From NCBI GenBank assembly GCA_947579605.1, contig OX388312.1:24699313-24763312 (forward strand): a stretch of DNA of 64,000 bases, in the 5' to 3' direction. Source of the stretch: Athripsodes cinereus (Eukaryota; Arthropoda; Insecta; Trichoptera; Leptoceridae). Under the pieces are notes generated by a model. That model saw nothing but the letters and a program-made list of their open reading frames with translations, had not been told where the DNA came from and searched no databases. How positions within the stretch are numbered: position 1 is the stretch's first letter; the number at the start of each line of letters is the position of its first letter. Made by a program: the position numbers and the translations under genes. Positions 33,220 through 45,309 of the stretch are shown piece after piece.

Positions 33220-34890
33220 GCTATGTTTGATTCTGTTTGAAATAAACTAAAACTTCTTATGCCTTGAAGAATCCTTAAAAAATCTTCTAATATTGCTAGC
33301 AGGTAGATGTACAAGGTATAAATGATCAATTTTGAATCAACGTATAAGAATTAACCAATAAAAAGATTACTGGTGTAAAAGAAGGTATATTTTCTTAATT
33401 TACCGTGAAGCCAGGTCGAATCTGTCCATATAATGTGAACACGATCAACGATTGAGTGAAGTCTATTGTGTCGAAAATATTTCATTTGGCGATTTCTTAC
33501 GCTGCTATTGGTTGTTAAGTCTAAGGAATTTGTCGAACACAAAAAGCATAGCAGTCTGTAATAATAATAGCATCTGAAAATGGATTCAATAATAAAAGAT
33601 CTATAATGAAACTTCATCAAGAGTCCGGTTACCGAAACCTGTTAAGTTATAAGTTTCCTGTCAACCTCTACTCAGACTATATTATGTTATATTATTATAT
33701 CTATACCTACGCATATTATTCAAAGTAAAAAGTGTTACATTTATTAGCTACCGTTTCAAATTAAAGATCCAAATTGAGAACTCAGTACCCGGCTACAAAA
33801 CATACTACGAATATTTAAAATCTTTTAATTTTTATTTGCCATGGATTCAAAATTTGTTTTTGAAAATGGTACATATTTTTATAATTATTAATTGCTGTAA
33901 TAAGAAAAATGAATGAAGATTTTCTAAAATAATTGATAGTTATAAAAATATCTTAATGTATTGCTTCACTGACTGTTAGTTTCTATAAAGTTATTTAAAT
34001 ACCTAATGGTCCAATCTATGGAGGTTTTTAACAATTTCATGTCCACCTTTAGGATTTTCATATTGTTATCAAGGGTTAAAAGTATCAATACGCTATTTTA
34101 TATTTAAAAAAAAAACAAGAATAATAATATTGGTTTTATTTGTTTGTTGTTGTCATTTTATTGCCAGACTTTAAAGTAGTTAAAAGACAACTATGCGATT
34201 ATCTATTTTAAATATATTTTGTACCATTCATTGTCAATCTTATTAATTAATTCTCATTAATTAATACTGAAAACTAATAAATAGGTGAAACATGTCGAGC
34301 GCTGAACGATGATAAAGTTAATTACATGGCAAGATTTAGTCTATATAAAAGTAATTTAGTAATAACGCAATATAGATTACATTATATTATTAATTATTCA
34401 CCTATTTTCCATTAAGTTTTCCACGATAGTATTATGTATTTTATAATTGGTATTAACTTGGTAAGAAATGAGTTGATAAAGTTATTGATTTCAATAACGA
34501 CACCGGTTTACTACATTAATTACAGAGTCTTGCTATTATTATATTATTTATTGCAAATTAATTATTGTATTATTGCATTATAAGTGGTGGTGTGAGACGT
34601 TCATTAAAATAATCCAATATACTTAAATAGACTATCTGAAACATAAACTGATAGTATCTAGAACGGCTGTATAGTTGGTATAATTGAAATCTTGTAGAGA
34701 GAACAACAAAATTACAAAACATATATTCCTATGAATTTACTTTCAATGAAAGAAAAATGAAATATATTTTGTATGACTGTCATTTATCAGAATGATTTTT
34801 CTATTGAAGAAGATGTTCTGATTTATTAGAATAGGTTGGATATTTGAAATAAAATTGGGAAATGTAAAAAAAATCTAATGATCTTTTTTG
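33220..34890. other. Unassigned AT-rich DNA
   Basis: No supported feature. A minus-strand open frame near 33351-33620 has no motif. Confidence 0.5.
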
Positions 34891-34892
34891 TA

Positions 34893-35140
34893 GGGCATCC
34901 GACAAAGAATTGGTTCATTGAATGAAAGAATCTTTTCCGAAAGTTTTTGAGTGTCATGTAAAAGGCACGTCTTCGAAAAAATTAAGATATTTTTACATCT
35001 TAAATTCAGCGACGAGGTTCGCCACCCATCCTGAATGTCTTATTTTTTTGTTAACATGGAGATGACAACTTGCACGTGGCTGATCTGCTGACTTCCCCAC
35101 TTGTGGGATATGCCGTAATGGGATATTAGAAGTAATATTG
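34893..35140 (+). repeat. Interspersed repeat family A copy
   Basis: One of the longer copies: GGGCATCCGACAAAGAATTG at the 5' end, TTTTCCGAAAGTTTTTGAGT, GTAAAAGGCACGTCTTCGAA, core AATTCAGCGACGAGGTTCGC then CACCCATCCTGAATGTCTTA, and 3' block CCCCACTTGTGGGATATGCC followed by GTAATGG. Confidence 0.75.
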
Positions 35141-35501
35141 ATTATTTCAGGAATATTGAGAAAAAAAATTACGGTGTGTGAAAAGGTAAATAAATTATCT
35201 TTGTGTATGACGTCATAGAAAGAACTATGGCGGGTTGATGATTTTTTTTTTGTCTGACATAGGTATAAATTGTATGACTAGTGATAAATAAAATCGGGGT
35301 GGCCTACTTTACCAACAGGAAAATAAAGAATATCTAAAACTAAAACAATTTATGAATGAAAATTGAAGAGAAATGTTATGACGCAACATCCTGTACAATG
35401 CACTGTAAAAAGACTTATGCAATATTAAACTATTATTTTACTTTTTCACGTAAAAACTCTTATGAGCTTCTGACATATCTACTACAAATTAAAATACTTG
35501 T

Positions 35502-35513
35502 AAATGCAGTAAT
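35502..35513. repeat. 12-bp target-site duplication, left copy
   Basis: AAATGCAGTAAT is repeated exactly at 35980-35991 and brackets the LINE fragment. Confidence 0.9.
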
Positions 35514-35979
35514 GTCGCTTGTTCAATGCGTGCATCATCCCAATCCTTCTATATGGCTGCGAGTCTTGGCACTTAACCAAGGCTCAAGAGCGGAAGATAC
35601 TAAGCTTTGAAAACAAGTGTCTTAGAAGGATTTTGGATGTCAGATGGTATGAACATGTTACAAATGATGCTGTGCGCCGGCGCACCCAGCAGAGACCTGT
35701 AATCTCCGTAATACAAGAGAGACGATGGTCCTGGCTGGGACATGTTTTGAGAATGCCCAATGATAGTTGGCCAAAAAGAGCACTGTTCTTCCGTCCGCAG
35801 GGGTTCCGTAGGCCCGGGCGTCCCTCTTTCACAATACACCGTTCCTATGACAACGATATCAGAGCGCAAGGAATGTCGTGGGAAGAGGTGACACAATTGG
35901 CACAGAGACGCTCTGAATGGAGGAGGCTGGTTTCTGCCCTGTGCTCCCGAGAGGAGCGTTGAGGGCGATGATGATGATG
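35514..35979 (+). mobile_element. 5'-truncated GAT-tailed LINE with open C-terminal frame
   Basis: 466 bp bounded by a 12-bp duplication. The frame from 35519 to 35962 (147 residues) is the ORF2 C-terminus downstream of the RT core: IPILLYGCESWHLTKAQERK, then a CLRRILDVRWYEHVTN block, WSWLGHVLRMP, and RRPGRPSFTIHRSYDNDIR. It lacks the RT palm, YADD box and endonuclease, so it encodes no active enzyme. The 3' end is GAGGGC(GAT)n. The Y-G-C-E-S/T-W and R-R-I-L patterns are typical of non-LTR ORF2 C-termini. The uninterrupted frame suggests this copy is younger than those at 6819 and 29307. Confidence 0.9.
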
Positions 35980-35991
35980 AAATGCAGTAAT

Positions 35992-36600
35992 AGATAAGAA
36001 ATTACTTTGTTTTATATATATTGTTGTTTAAGTTAATATATTACCTGTACTGTGGTATTGTATGATAAATAAATAAAAAAATGATACCTTCATTAAATTA
36101 AAAGTATTATTGAAATTCCTTTGTCTCGAACAGATTCCATTCAAAGTGTCACACATCTATATGGTTTTAGTATGATTGGTAACTAAAAATTGTTTTGAAC
36201 AGGTAGTTCTAACGGCAGGGGGTATCCGCCCGAATGTTATCCCTTCGCTTTAAAATATTTTCCTCGTGAAAATAAATTAATGATTAAAAAACACAAACTT
36301 GTAGAATTTGTACAAAAACTTAATGTTTTGAATAATGGTTTTTGTCGGGCGATTTGATTAAGTATCCAATTCTATCAGTGAGAACATTTATATACCAACA
36401 TTTCAATTTTCCGATGTTTTACCATCAAATTTTATTTTACGTGTATTTTATAATTTTATATCAACAAAACATTTTCAGCACTGACAAATATTATTGTAGC
36501 AATTCAGGCATGATGTTTTGAATTCTAAAATCTCTATAGTGTTAGAAGAAATATTTATATAAGTTTTTAGCACACAGCTGACATACTGATTACGAAAACA
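35992..36600. other. Unassigned DNA
   Basis: AT-rich with a small GC-rich patch near 36205-36245 (GGCAGGGGGTATCCGCCCGA) that I cannot assign. It ends near an AATAAATAAA word at 36068 that may be an old LINE tail. Confidence 0.45.
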
Positions 36601-36611
36601 CCTTGTGATAG

Positions 36612-36775
36612 AAAATATGAAGACATTCAAGATGGGTGGCGAACATCATCGCTGAATTTAAAATATAAATTGTATTATTTTTCGAACACCTGATTTTTAC
36701 AGGACATTCGAAATTTTACGGAAAAGAGTTAAGACCAATTCTTTGCCGGATGCTCCACGAAGAAATTTGACAAAC
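36612..36775 (-). repeat. Interspersed repeat family A copy, 5' half
   Basis: On the plus strand it begins GAAGACATTCAAGATGGGTG then GCGAACATCATCGCTGAATT, then CGAACACCTGATTTTTACAG, GACATTCGAAATTTTACGGA and TTCTTTGCCGGATGCTCCAC. It lacks the 3' block and tail. It shows that the family 5' end is the GTGGAGCATCCGG block. Confidence 0.7.
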
Positions 36776-36789
36776 CCGTCTATTTAAGC

Positions 36790-37120
36790 TTTTTATTATG
36801 TTTGACGGGCCCTGCTCCCTCTGAACGCCTACGTAGGTGGGCGGAGGATCCGCAAATAAGCCCCAAGAACACCTCGCTGCAGGAGGCGATCTAGACTATG
36901 GGACATGGAAAACCCTAAATCGACTAAGATCTGGTGTAGGAAACTGCCGCGACAATAGAGAACGATGGGGCTTCCTACAGGACGAATCCGGAGCATGTGA
37001 CTGTGGTGCAGCACAGACTATGCCACACTTGTTGGAGTGTCCATTGTGCACTATGGAGGATATTTTTGACGCATCTCCACCTGCTGTGCGTTTAGCACAG
37101 TACTGGAGATCAGTTTGATT
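36790..37120 (+). mobile_element. Jockey-group LINE ORF2 C-terminal fragment
   Basis: The plus-strand frame 36837-37118 contains TWKTLNRLRSGVGNCRDNRE, then a RWGF block, then CDCGAAQTMPHLLECPLC. A C-x-C...H-x4-C cluster after an LNRLR-G-G motif is characteristic of the very end of jockey-like and related ORF2 proteins. There is no RT or endonuclease, so this is a dead 3' piece. It lies directly next to a family A copy. Confidence 0.75.
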
Positions 37121-37124
37121 GGTT

Positions 37125-38165
37125 TTTTTTCTGGGTTTCGACACGATAAATAATTATATTTTAGTCTTTAGGTATTTCACGTGACGAACATAAATAAAAA
37201 TATTTATTCTGATCCAATTTCTACTAACAAATATTTTATAAAAGATGCACAAAGGTAACACAAGAGTCACAAGACCATGCAGTCCCATGACAATGATTTA
37301 AAATTTGTCGTTATCTATGTGAAGTCTGTATATTATGTATATTATAGAATAGAACAAAGGTTTATATATTATTATTCCAACATATTATATCAAGATAGGC
37401 ATCTTCCCGTAAAAAGAAGACATTATTCATTTCGTAACTCAGAATAATATAATAAGTAATATAAATTTCAAGTTGACACTGTTTTTATATGGATAATTTA
37501 TAATATATTACATTTACATAACATTAGTACTTAAAGCTACGACTTTTTCAACTAATTTTTGTGTGATATATTTACATTTTGTATTATGTATATCCACTAT
37601 TTTAAACAACATATTGGAGCTAATTTGAGTCGTCTATTTTGACATTGTTTATTTTTTCAGTTTTCTTTGCAAAGTTTATTTTTATATAATACGATCCCTT
37701 TGTAAACATCAAAAAAGTTTAAACAGACTTGGATATTGTGATCTGTTTAAAACAATTTTTCAATCACTTATATATTTTTACTGATACTAATAAGTCTGTA
37801 AAATGAAACGTTATCGAAAAATCTTAACAAAATATTCTTGAATTAAGTCAATATTAATGAACTACATGCAGAATCAAACTGCAATAAACAACAAATAATA
37901 AACACAGTATTGATATTAAATTGGAATAATAATATAAGTGCATTCAAACATATTATTATCGTTGTAATAATTAATGATGAATTAATAAAATACTTAATAT
38001 ATTGAAGAAGATTTTGAACAAGGCGCTTATTTATAATAAAACCTATAATACTTTTGTTTTTTTTTTGTTTAAATATGTATATAATATTTCATATTATGAT
38101 TTGAAATAGATCCTTTTTGACTTTTAAATATTTTATTACGTACCTACCACTAGGTATGTATTTAT
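37125..38165. other. Unassigned AT-rich DNA
   Basis: No supported gene, RNA or repeat. Many short AT-only words. Confidence 0.5.
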
Positions 38166-38167
38166 AT

Positions 38168-38275
38168 TATTATTGTTGTTGTTGGTTGATGTAGTGTAGT
38201 ACCCTCTGCGATCTCCCGCAGAGTACAACCGGCCTGGGACCATCCAACATCATTTCGGTTGAATCTTCTGACCAT
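38168..38275 (-). repeat. Possible retroposon 3' end with AAC/AAT tail and hairpin
   Basis: On the minus strand a GC-richer segment ends in ACCAACAACAACAATAATAA, a trinucleotide tail like those of LINE ends elsewhere in the window. Just inside is a perfect 7-bp hairpin, CTCTGCG-ATCTCC-CGCAGAG (about 38202-38221). The family is not recognised. Confidence 0.35.
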
Positions 38276-38279
38276 AAGG

Positions 38280-38630
38280 CAAACACCAATAATAATAATA
38301 TAATATTATATATTGCCTGCATTTGTACAACCTCAGACAATAATAATAGTGAAAATATGAAAATAAAATGTAACAGTTCTTTCTGAAGATAATACTGTAT
38401 GTTGTTAATTTTTTTTGAAAAAATGTGCTTTGTAAAAGGCTGAAAAATAAAGGACGGCTTGAAGATACTCATTTATATTCGGTTGTTTTAGACAACTATG
38501 TAAACTGTTGTATATTTAAAAAAATATTGAATAGGTAATTGTTTTTTTTTTTAATAAACAAAACATATTCTTCCGATCAGATGTTGATCGATTGTTTTTT
38601 TTGCAAAATTGATTCACATTAATTAATTTC
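38280..38630. other. Unassigned AT-rich DNA
   Basis: Contains ATT-type microsatellite words and T-runs only. Confidence 0.5.
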
Positions 38631-38636
38631 ATAAGA

Positions 38637-38752
38637 AGTAAGTTGGGAGAATCGCGCTTTGCTATAAACTTACTCTCTATATATTGACTGTAATTGATAT
38701 TGTCACATTTATGTGCATTTTTTTGTAATCAGTGTACAATAAATAAATAAAT
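38637..38752 (+). mobile_element. LINE 3' UTR fragment (same family as 9.4 kb)
   Basis: AGTTGGGAGAATCGCGCTTT, GCTATAAACTTACTCTCTAT, TTTTTGTAATCAGTGTACAA, then an AATAAATAAATAAAT tail. It matches the reverse complement of 9385-9550 block by block. Only the 3' UTR remains. Confidence 0.65.
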
Positions 38753-38759
38753 ACGAGAT

Positions 38760-41700
38760 CTTGTCTCTGCTCTACTATCTAACTTACCTAATATTTCAAG
38801 TGAGACAAGTATTGATGTTGTAGGCAACCGAAGAAAATAATTTAAGATCAATAGTAATTTGAGAGTTGCTGAAGGAAAAGACAACGGAAAAAATATATTG
38901 TACGATACAAAATTAGACAATATTTCAGTCATAAAAAATATTTTTTGTAACTGTGATTATGGTATAAAAGGAACAGTGATTCGATTTCCCAAACACAATA
39001 TGACGTGTGGTGCATCACATTGAAGAGGTACAGAGTGTATATTATATGTCTACTCGTAGTACTAAAATAAACACATATCCTTATACCGTAGACGCATCTT
39101 ATGCATTTTATTATTGGTATATTATTTTGTGAGAAAGATTTCAACATCTATGGATAATATTACAAATTTACCTAAACTCATAACATTTATCATCGTAATT
39201 ATTATTAGATGTCCTAACAGACTCATATAATTTTATTTGATATCAAAATATGGATAAGACCACAGCTCTTTTTTCGTTATTTTACATTAAAGATTATATA
39301 TAGACGGTATGTACCTACGAGTACCATATTTGTCTTGAAATATCAAACTAATAAATGAGCATAATTAAGTCTTATAAAATGAACAATGTCGTCTATATAA
39401 AGTAGACCTCAAAACAAAAAATTTAAACTATATCTTCTATTGTCCTTCGATGCTCATGAATCTCTTGCATTCAAGGTAATTTCTGATTTATCGTTGTCAT
39501 AAAAGTCATAATATACTCTATAATATGCAATATTTGCTGCAAATTCGTAATTGATAAAACAAGCTGCTTAATATGAATAATATTTTTGGCCTCCTGTGTT
39601 GTTCGCCCTTTCTCATGGCCCACCCCGCCGACCATCCACTTGTCCTTAGCCCTCCTACCTCCTCCTAATAAGCTTACTCTTCAATTAGTTTAAAAATCTC
39701 GTTTGAAAATATATGTAAGCTTTATTTTTTTAATAGGTACATTACAATCAACATATAATGTATGTAGTTATCTAAGACAAACAAATATATTATATCACCA
39801 ACATAAATTTATGAGCTATTAAAACACAGTATTTAATTTTCCACTTCGTTTCCATTGTTGATCGGTACTTCTTTATGGTTTAGCGCGTACTTATTATAAT
39901 AAAAAAAAATATATGCGGATAAAAATGATAATATAAAAATAATATAAAAGCTGACATTTCCAATCACTCCCTTTGCTGTCCAGGTAATCACATTTATTTA
40001 TGGATATTGAACATGCAAAGTTACTCTACCGTGGCTCGGGTTAATTATTAACACTAGAATAAACTGCATCATCCACCGGTTCATCTAAACTTCGTGTAAA
40101 ACAACATCAAAAGTCGACATAAATTTACTTACGACATTATTCCACTTAATTGCAAACTCTGAGTAATAGTTGTTGCGAAAATTATCGATCAATTAATACT
40201 TTATGGTATATTTGATGAGAACTCTTGTCTAACATTGTATATGTCAAGAGATTATTAATTAACATTTCAACTTATTTATTATATTACAAATGCATGTATT
40301 GTATTACAAACACTCTAGGTTATTAGATTAAACAAGCAATAGTAATCGTAGTCTATAACGTAACTTTACTATCTTGCACTTATGAGACAAAAAAATATTG
40401 TTACAATAAACGAAAAAGCACATTATTGCTATGTTTAAATCAAATTCTATGTGCAATAATCTCATTAAATTAAATATTTTATAAAATACAATTGTTGGTT
40501 GTATTTAAGATGTATTTATTGTCAATTTAAATCAGGATAATGTAATACATAAAAAGCAAACATGCACTAAAATTAACACTCTCATTAACTTCTTTTTTTT
40601 GATGAAGTAGGTGAGTATGTATGTATATTAAACGTATTAATTACGAACTTGTGTTTGTTCAAGTTTGGAATACCCACAGCAAAGAGTGCACCGCGCACAG
40701 TAGTAAGGAGAGAGTATATAATATGAGACTCGTTTCCTCGACATCCTAATCCGTTTTGATATTTATTCGCTCCCTGTATCAGACCACATTCCCGATACAT
40801 TCGCACAGCACACAGGTTCCAGCTGTTGAGATGTGCGTGTTCACACTACGAAGCTAATGTTATATCGCTGAGTTTAATAAGTCTAATTTAATTATTTGTG
40901 CCTTTGTAGTATGTCGGCAAAGTTGCATCGCTTAGTCTTTTGTTTCAATCAGAAACAGATAAAAGTGAATTGTGCTGAGACTCATATCTACGACTCCGTC
41001 TTATATTGCAGTATCTACTTAATCCTTTTCTTTACTTCGTCTTCTAATTACCTACGTATGTATATAATGTAGATAATGATTCACTGCAAACCTTTTTTTA
41101 CCATCTTATCGTTATCATTTTTGCTAATATCAATAGTATTTAATTAACGCTAATATGCTGGGAAAATCTATTGAGTTTCGTCGTATAAAAGTACTAACCC
41201 CTACGATATATCATTCGATAAACAAGTATCATTGCACTCTGTCGCATTATATAATAAATCAGAGTGGGAAAACAAATATTCGAGTACCTATCTATTACCT
41301 ACTGATTGAATCTATAACTTTTTCGATACTCTATCAAAAGTAGTGGTAGTAAAATCATAGATGTATGAGTGTAGATACTTGTAGCAATATTTGAAACATG
41401 TGGAAGTAATGCTGTTTGTATGAAATTAAAACAATATTCTCATTCGATGCGAGAAACACGAATTACAATAATAGTAACAACAAACAACATTACGTACTAT
41501 AAAACAGTAATGTGTTCGCAATACTAACAATAGTAGATATGCACTTATGCAGTTTGATATTAATAATAATATTTTCCCGATGGCCAACAATGCCTTTAGT
41601 CTTCTTTCTAATTATTATTATAAAAGAGTATGTAAGGTAAGGCAAGCAAGTATTGTACTGAGAGCAAGCAGTGGTAGTAGTTTGAATCTATATTATTATA

Positions 41701-42900
41701 ACAACTGTTCATAATATTATCTCGATTGCAGCACGATTTCGCCAAACAGTCGATACTACTAATGAATCTATGTAAGAAGTTCTCTGATAATCATGCCAGC
41801 AGTAAATATTAAAACCGTGAGTAGATTTGATGTTTAGCGATGTATCTGAAACATTGAAAATGTCTTTTATAATCTTCAACGTGCAATGAACATAGTGTTG
41901 TTTTGTGTAAATAAAATAATAGCGCATGCTATATACTACGTCTTCAATCTCTCATTGGGTCTTTTATCAGTTTGAAATAATACAAAATAAATAAAGATTT
42001 TAATTGCCATAAATAATTACGAGATAAAATTACATTAAAGGTGGTATTATTAAAGGGTATTGAATTAATTAATTGAAAATACTAATAAGTAAATCATTAT
42101 CGTTTGCACACAAAAATAAAATATCTATAGTTATATATCATGATCTTGTATAACTGTTTAGTAAATTCTTCGACAAGTATTGAAAGGAATATAATGTTAA
42201 TATTGCTACAATTATTTGCCAAAATTGCGATAAAAAAAATATCGATTAAGTCATCTTATCATCCTGAAGTTTTAATTTGAACATTTGGAATATATTAATC
42301 CTCGATTTGTAAATGTTATTGGTATTACTCTTTTGTACGAAATAACTTACTCATTTGACTTCTAATCATAAAAGATTCATTCTTATCGTAAGGAGTCACA
42401 AAGCTAGAAATATTTTTCAGTCGCCTCATCGTCGTCGATAGGTAACAGCAGCAGCTGTCAAGACGCAGTAAATCCTTTGTGAAACAGATAAGTCCACGAA
42501 ACTAAAATCAACTGTCACAATACGAAAATGTGTCCGATCAAAATGAATATATATACAAAGAAACATGTCAATGATTAGTGGCTACTAATCCGGTAAGTGG
42601 TTGAATGGAAATACTTTTGTACGATAACTGATAACACATACACGAAAATATGTGAACTTTTATTAAGCACATTAGAATGCATACATTATGTATATTTTAA
42701 CCAACACTAATAACTACCTACACCGGATATTTTGAATATATCTATTCTATTATCTATACACCAAACATATTTTATTTTTACAGGATGATTTTGTAATTGA
42801 ACATTTATGATTTTTGTAAATAGTAAAATTATAGGTATATTTGTAAAAACTAATCACTTCATATAAGTACGTATGAATAAAAAGATGGCGAAGAAAGTTT
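38760..42900. other. Long unassigned tract with a few GC-richer islands
   Basis: About 4.1 kb without a supported gene. Islands that stand out are 39590-39670 (C-rich), 40640-40900 (promoter-like, listed separately) and 42420-42480 (CGTCGTCGATAG followed by CAGCAGCAGCTG). I cannot assign a protein to any of them. Confidence 0.45.
40700..40860 (+). promoter_or_regulatory. Candidate TATA-containing promoter region
   Basis: AAGGAGAGAGTATATAATAT around 40705-40724 combines a GA-rich stretch with a TATA box and is followed by a GC-richer, C-rich tract of about 130 bp, unlike the surrounding AT-rich DNA. That would fit a pol II promoter and 5' UTR on the plus strand. There is no confirmed transcript or downstream coding exon, so this is speculative. 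Confidence 0.18.
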
Positions 42901-42904
42901 ATTA

Positions 42905-43050
42905 AATACTCGTACAACTACCAATATACCATCATGGCATAAGAGGTAGCCAGCAGACCAGCCATAGGTAGTATACATGCAAGCCGTCCTCTCCATGCCA
43001 ACAAAAAGTCATTCAGGATGAATGGCAATTTTCATCTCATCTATTTTTAA
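42905..43050 (-). repeat. Interspersed repeat family A copy
   Basis: On the plus strand: ACAACTACCAATATACCATC (tail side), ATGGCATAAGAGGTAGCCAG then CAGACCAGCC, TCCTCTCCATGCCAACAAAA, and CATTCAGGATGAATGGC. The CCCACAAGTG segment of the 3' block is deleted. Confidence 0.7.
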
Positions 43051-43054
43051 TATA

Positions 43055-44080
43055 ATATTTTATTCAATACCTATCAATTGAAAGAATTGAAACATTGCAA
43101 AATAAAATTTAATTCATGTTAACAACTAGAAAATTAAAAAAAATACACACGTTTAAACTACATGGTCGAGTAAATAGGAAAGGAGCTACTTTTATATTTA
43201 GTTTATTCGTAATGAAACAAACAATTTTCTTTAATATAATACGTTGAAGCATTGAGTAATACACGCCCTGATCACATGTAATTTGATGCAAAAATTATCA
43301 AAACGATTTGTGGAAATTTCGTGCAACGAAAAGTATATTTAATCAAATGAAGATAAGACACAATAATAATTATGTAATGTTATATATACATACCTACTAG
43401 CTATTGTTGTTTGGTCATGAGCACGTAATATGAATTATTAATCTTAAGATTAACGATACCTTACGACTACTGTTGATCTTTGTATTAGACTACCACTTAG
43501 CACCTGTCAAGTAGGTGGTGTGATTTTTTCTACAAACCATTAAAATATTCACAGTGCCTAATGTACGTACAAGTAGAAGATAGATAATAATATAACATAA
43601 TTGAATTACGATAACAAAAAAATATGCAAAATAAAATATTCCAATTCGCATAAAAGGAGAGTTTATTTATAATATGATGTTTGTAAAGTTAATATAAATA
43701 AATCGTTCCCGTTGTTTTGTGTTCACACACTGAGCATGAAGAGTGGTAGAATAAAATCAAGATATAAAAGTACTCCGGTAGTGGTTCGTTATTTATGTTG
43801 CTCTTATCAATGGCGAGTATCTTCAAAAAGGATTATAAGAGATGTTACAATACTGGTGGTATAATAATAAGACAACACTACACTATCTGGATATTTTACG
43901 TGTGTAATTTATTGAATTAATCCTTAGCTTGTCGCAAACATTATTATCGCTTTTATTTTTGTAGGTCAGCTGACCTCTTCTTTCTGATTGTCGTCCCATG
44001 GCAACTTATTTTAGTATAAAATATGATAGTCTGCGGTTGAGGACAAGAAATATATTATTATTGACTTATTGTAAATAATT
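43055..44080. other. Unassigned AT-rich DNA
   Basis: No supported feature. Confidence 0.5.
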
Positions 44081-44087
44081 GGTTATT

Positions 44088-44205
44088 CTTCTTCTTCTCC
44101 TCAGTTTATTACCGTCCACTCCTGAACGAAGGCATCCTCCATTTCTGCATCCAGTTGACCCCAGCGTGTCGAGTGATATCATGCCTACACCATTGCTTTT
44201 TTTTT
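44088..44205 (-). mobile_element. LINE 3' terminal fragment with GAA tail
   Basis: On the minus strand a short frame reads WGQLDAEMEDAFVQEWT before a stop, followed by GAGGAGAAGAAGAAGAA. An acidic segment with AFVQ-W just before the stop and a GAA tail is a pattern I associate with RTE-type LINE ends. Only about 110 bp remains. Confidence 0.5.
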
Positions 44206-44869
44206 TAATTTAACCAATTATCAAGTATATGAAAAACAAACGCAATTGTATATGTAGAAGTCGTACACATCTAAGGAGAAGTATAAAAATATACGCTCTT
44301 TCAATTGGTTATGAAGTAAAAGAATCAGTTCATTTTTTCAGGTGCATTGTACAATCATATATAAGTTATAATCATATATAAACATACGTGTTATAATTTA
44401 TTAAATTGTTTATCCTACCCAAATAAATCAATTAACTTTAACTTTAAACTATCTCTCACACATTTTCTGGTATATCCAAATTAAGTTTCGGCAGATTAAT
44501 TAATTGATTTCTTATACTTCCAATTCGATTACACTCTATATGCGTAACCATATAACATGGTAGGTAGTTGCTCAAAGCCTGAAGTCTAATTAGAGAAACA
44601 CCATAGAATATATTTTTAAATCCACTCCATATTATAAATTATTATCGGAATTATTATTCTGATAAGTTTAATTTATTGACAATCACAATAGATATAAGCC
44701 GATTGATCGTGATGATGATGATGATGGATGATTTCTTCGGCGCCGTTTTATGGAGTATCCATCTCAAGGGCGCGATTGCTTAAAACATTCTCACAATTTT
44801 TTTTACACATGACGCACTTTTTAAATTATTTTATTTTGGATAAAGAGTGAATGTCTGCTGAACATACAT

Positions 44870-45080
44870 TGTTCTTCTATTATCAGTCATGGTCACACAA
44901 AAACTTAACAGTTTAATGCCGGGTAAAATTGACCTATCCAGATATACAGGATATCAAAGGATTAGGCGCAAAACGAGGGTCCAAAATATCAGCCTGAAAT
45001 ATATGTGTTGAAAATTTTTCTAACAATATAACAAGTACATATTTATTATAATTGATTTTTGAATTTTTGTGATTTTATTC
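44870..45080 (+). repeat. Interspersed repeat family B, copy 1
   Basis: About 200 bp shared in opposite orientation with 59950-60170. Shared blocks include TCAGTCATGGTCACACAAAA, TTAACAGTTTAATGCCGGGT, CTATCCAGATATACAGGATA then TCAAAGGATTAGGC, and GATTTTTGAATTTTT. No coding potential or tRNA-like part is seen and the class is unknown. Confidence 0.8.
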
Positions 45081-45091
45081 TTTTTTATTTG

Positions 45092-45118
45092 TATTATTAT
45101 TATTATTATTATTATTAT
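45092..45118. repeat. (ATT)n microsatellite
   Basis: Nine or so perfect ATT units directly beside repeat family B. Confidence 0.9.
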
Positions 45119-45265
45119 ATCTTTCTGACGACAGTTTTTTTATTAATACCATATAAATTTTTCGTACTTTTGTTAATTGATGCTTTCAAAACTGGCGTGG
45201 CGTATTGATCATAGATGTTGTAAAGCGCCCTTGAAGTTATTACAATACGGCGGCATAAATTGTCA

Positions 45266-45266
<1 letters not shown>

Positions 45267-45305
<39 letters not shown>
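45267..45305. repeat. (ATT)n microsatellite
   Basis: About thirteen perfect ATT units. Confidence 0.9.
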
Positions 45306-45308
<3 letters not shown>

Positions 45309-45309
45309 T

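Noticed and set aside
40585..40806. 73-residue minus-strand protein
   Set aside because: No recognisable domain and unsupported start; may only reflect the GC-richer island.
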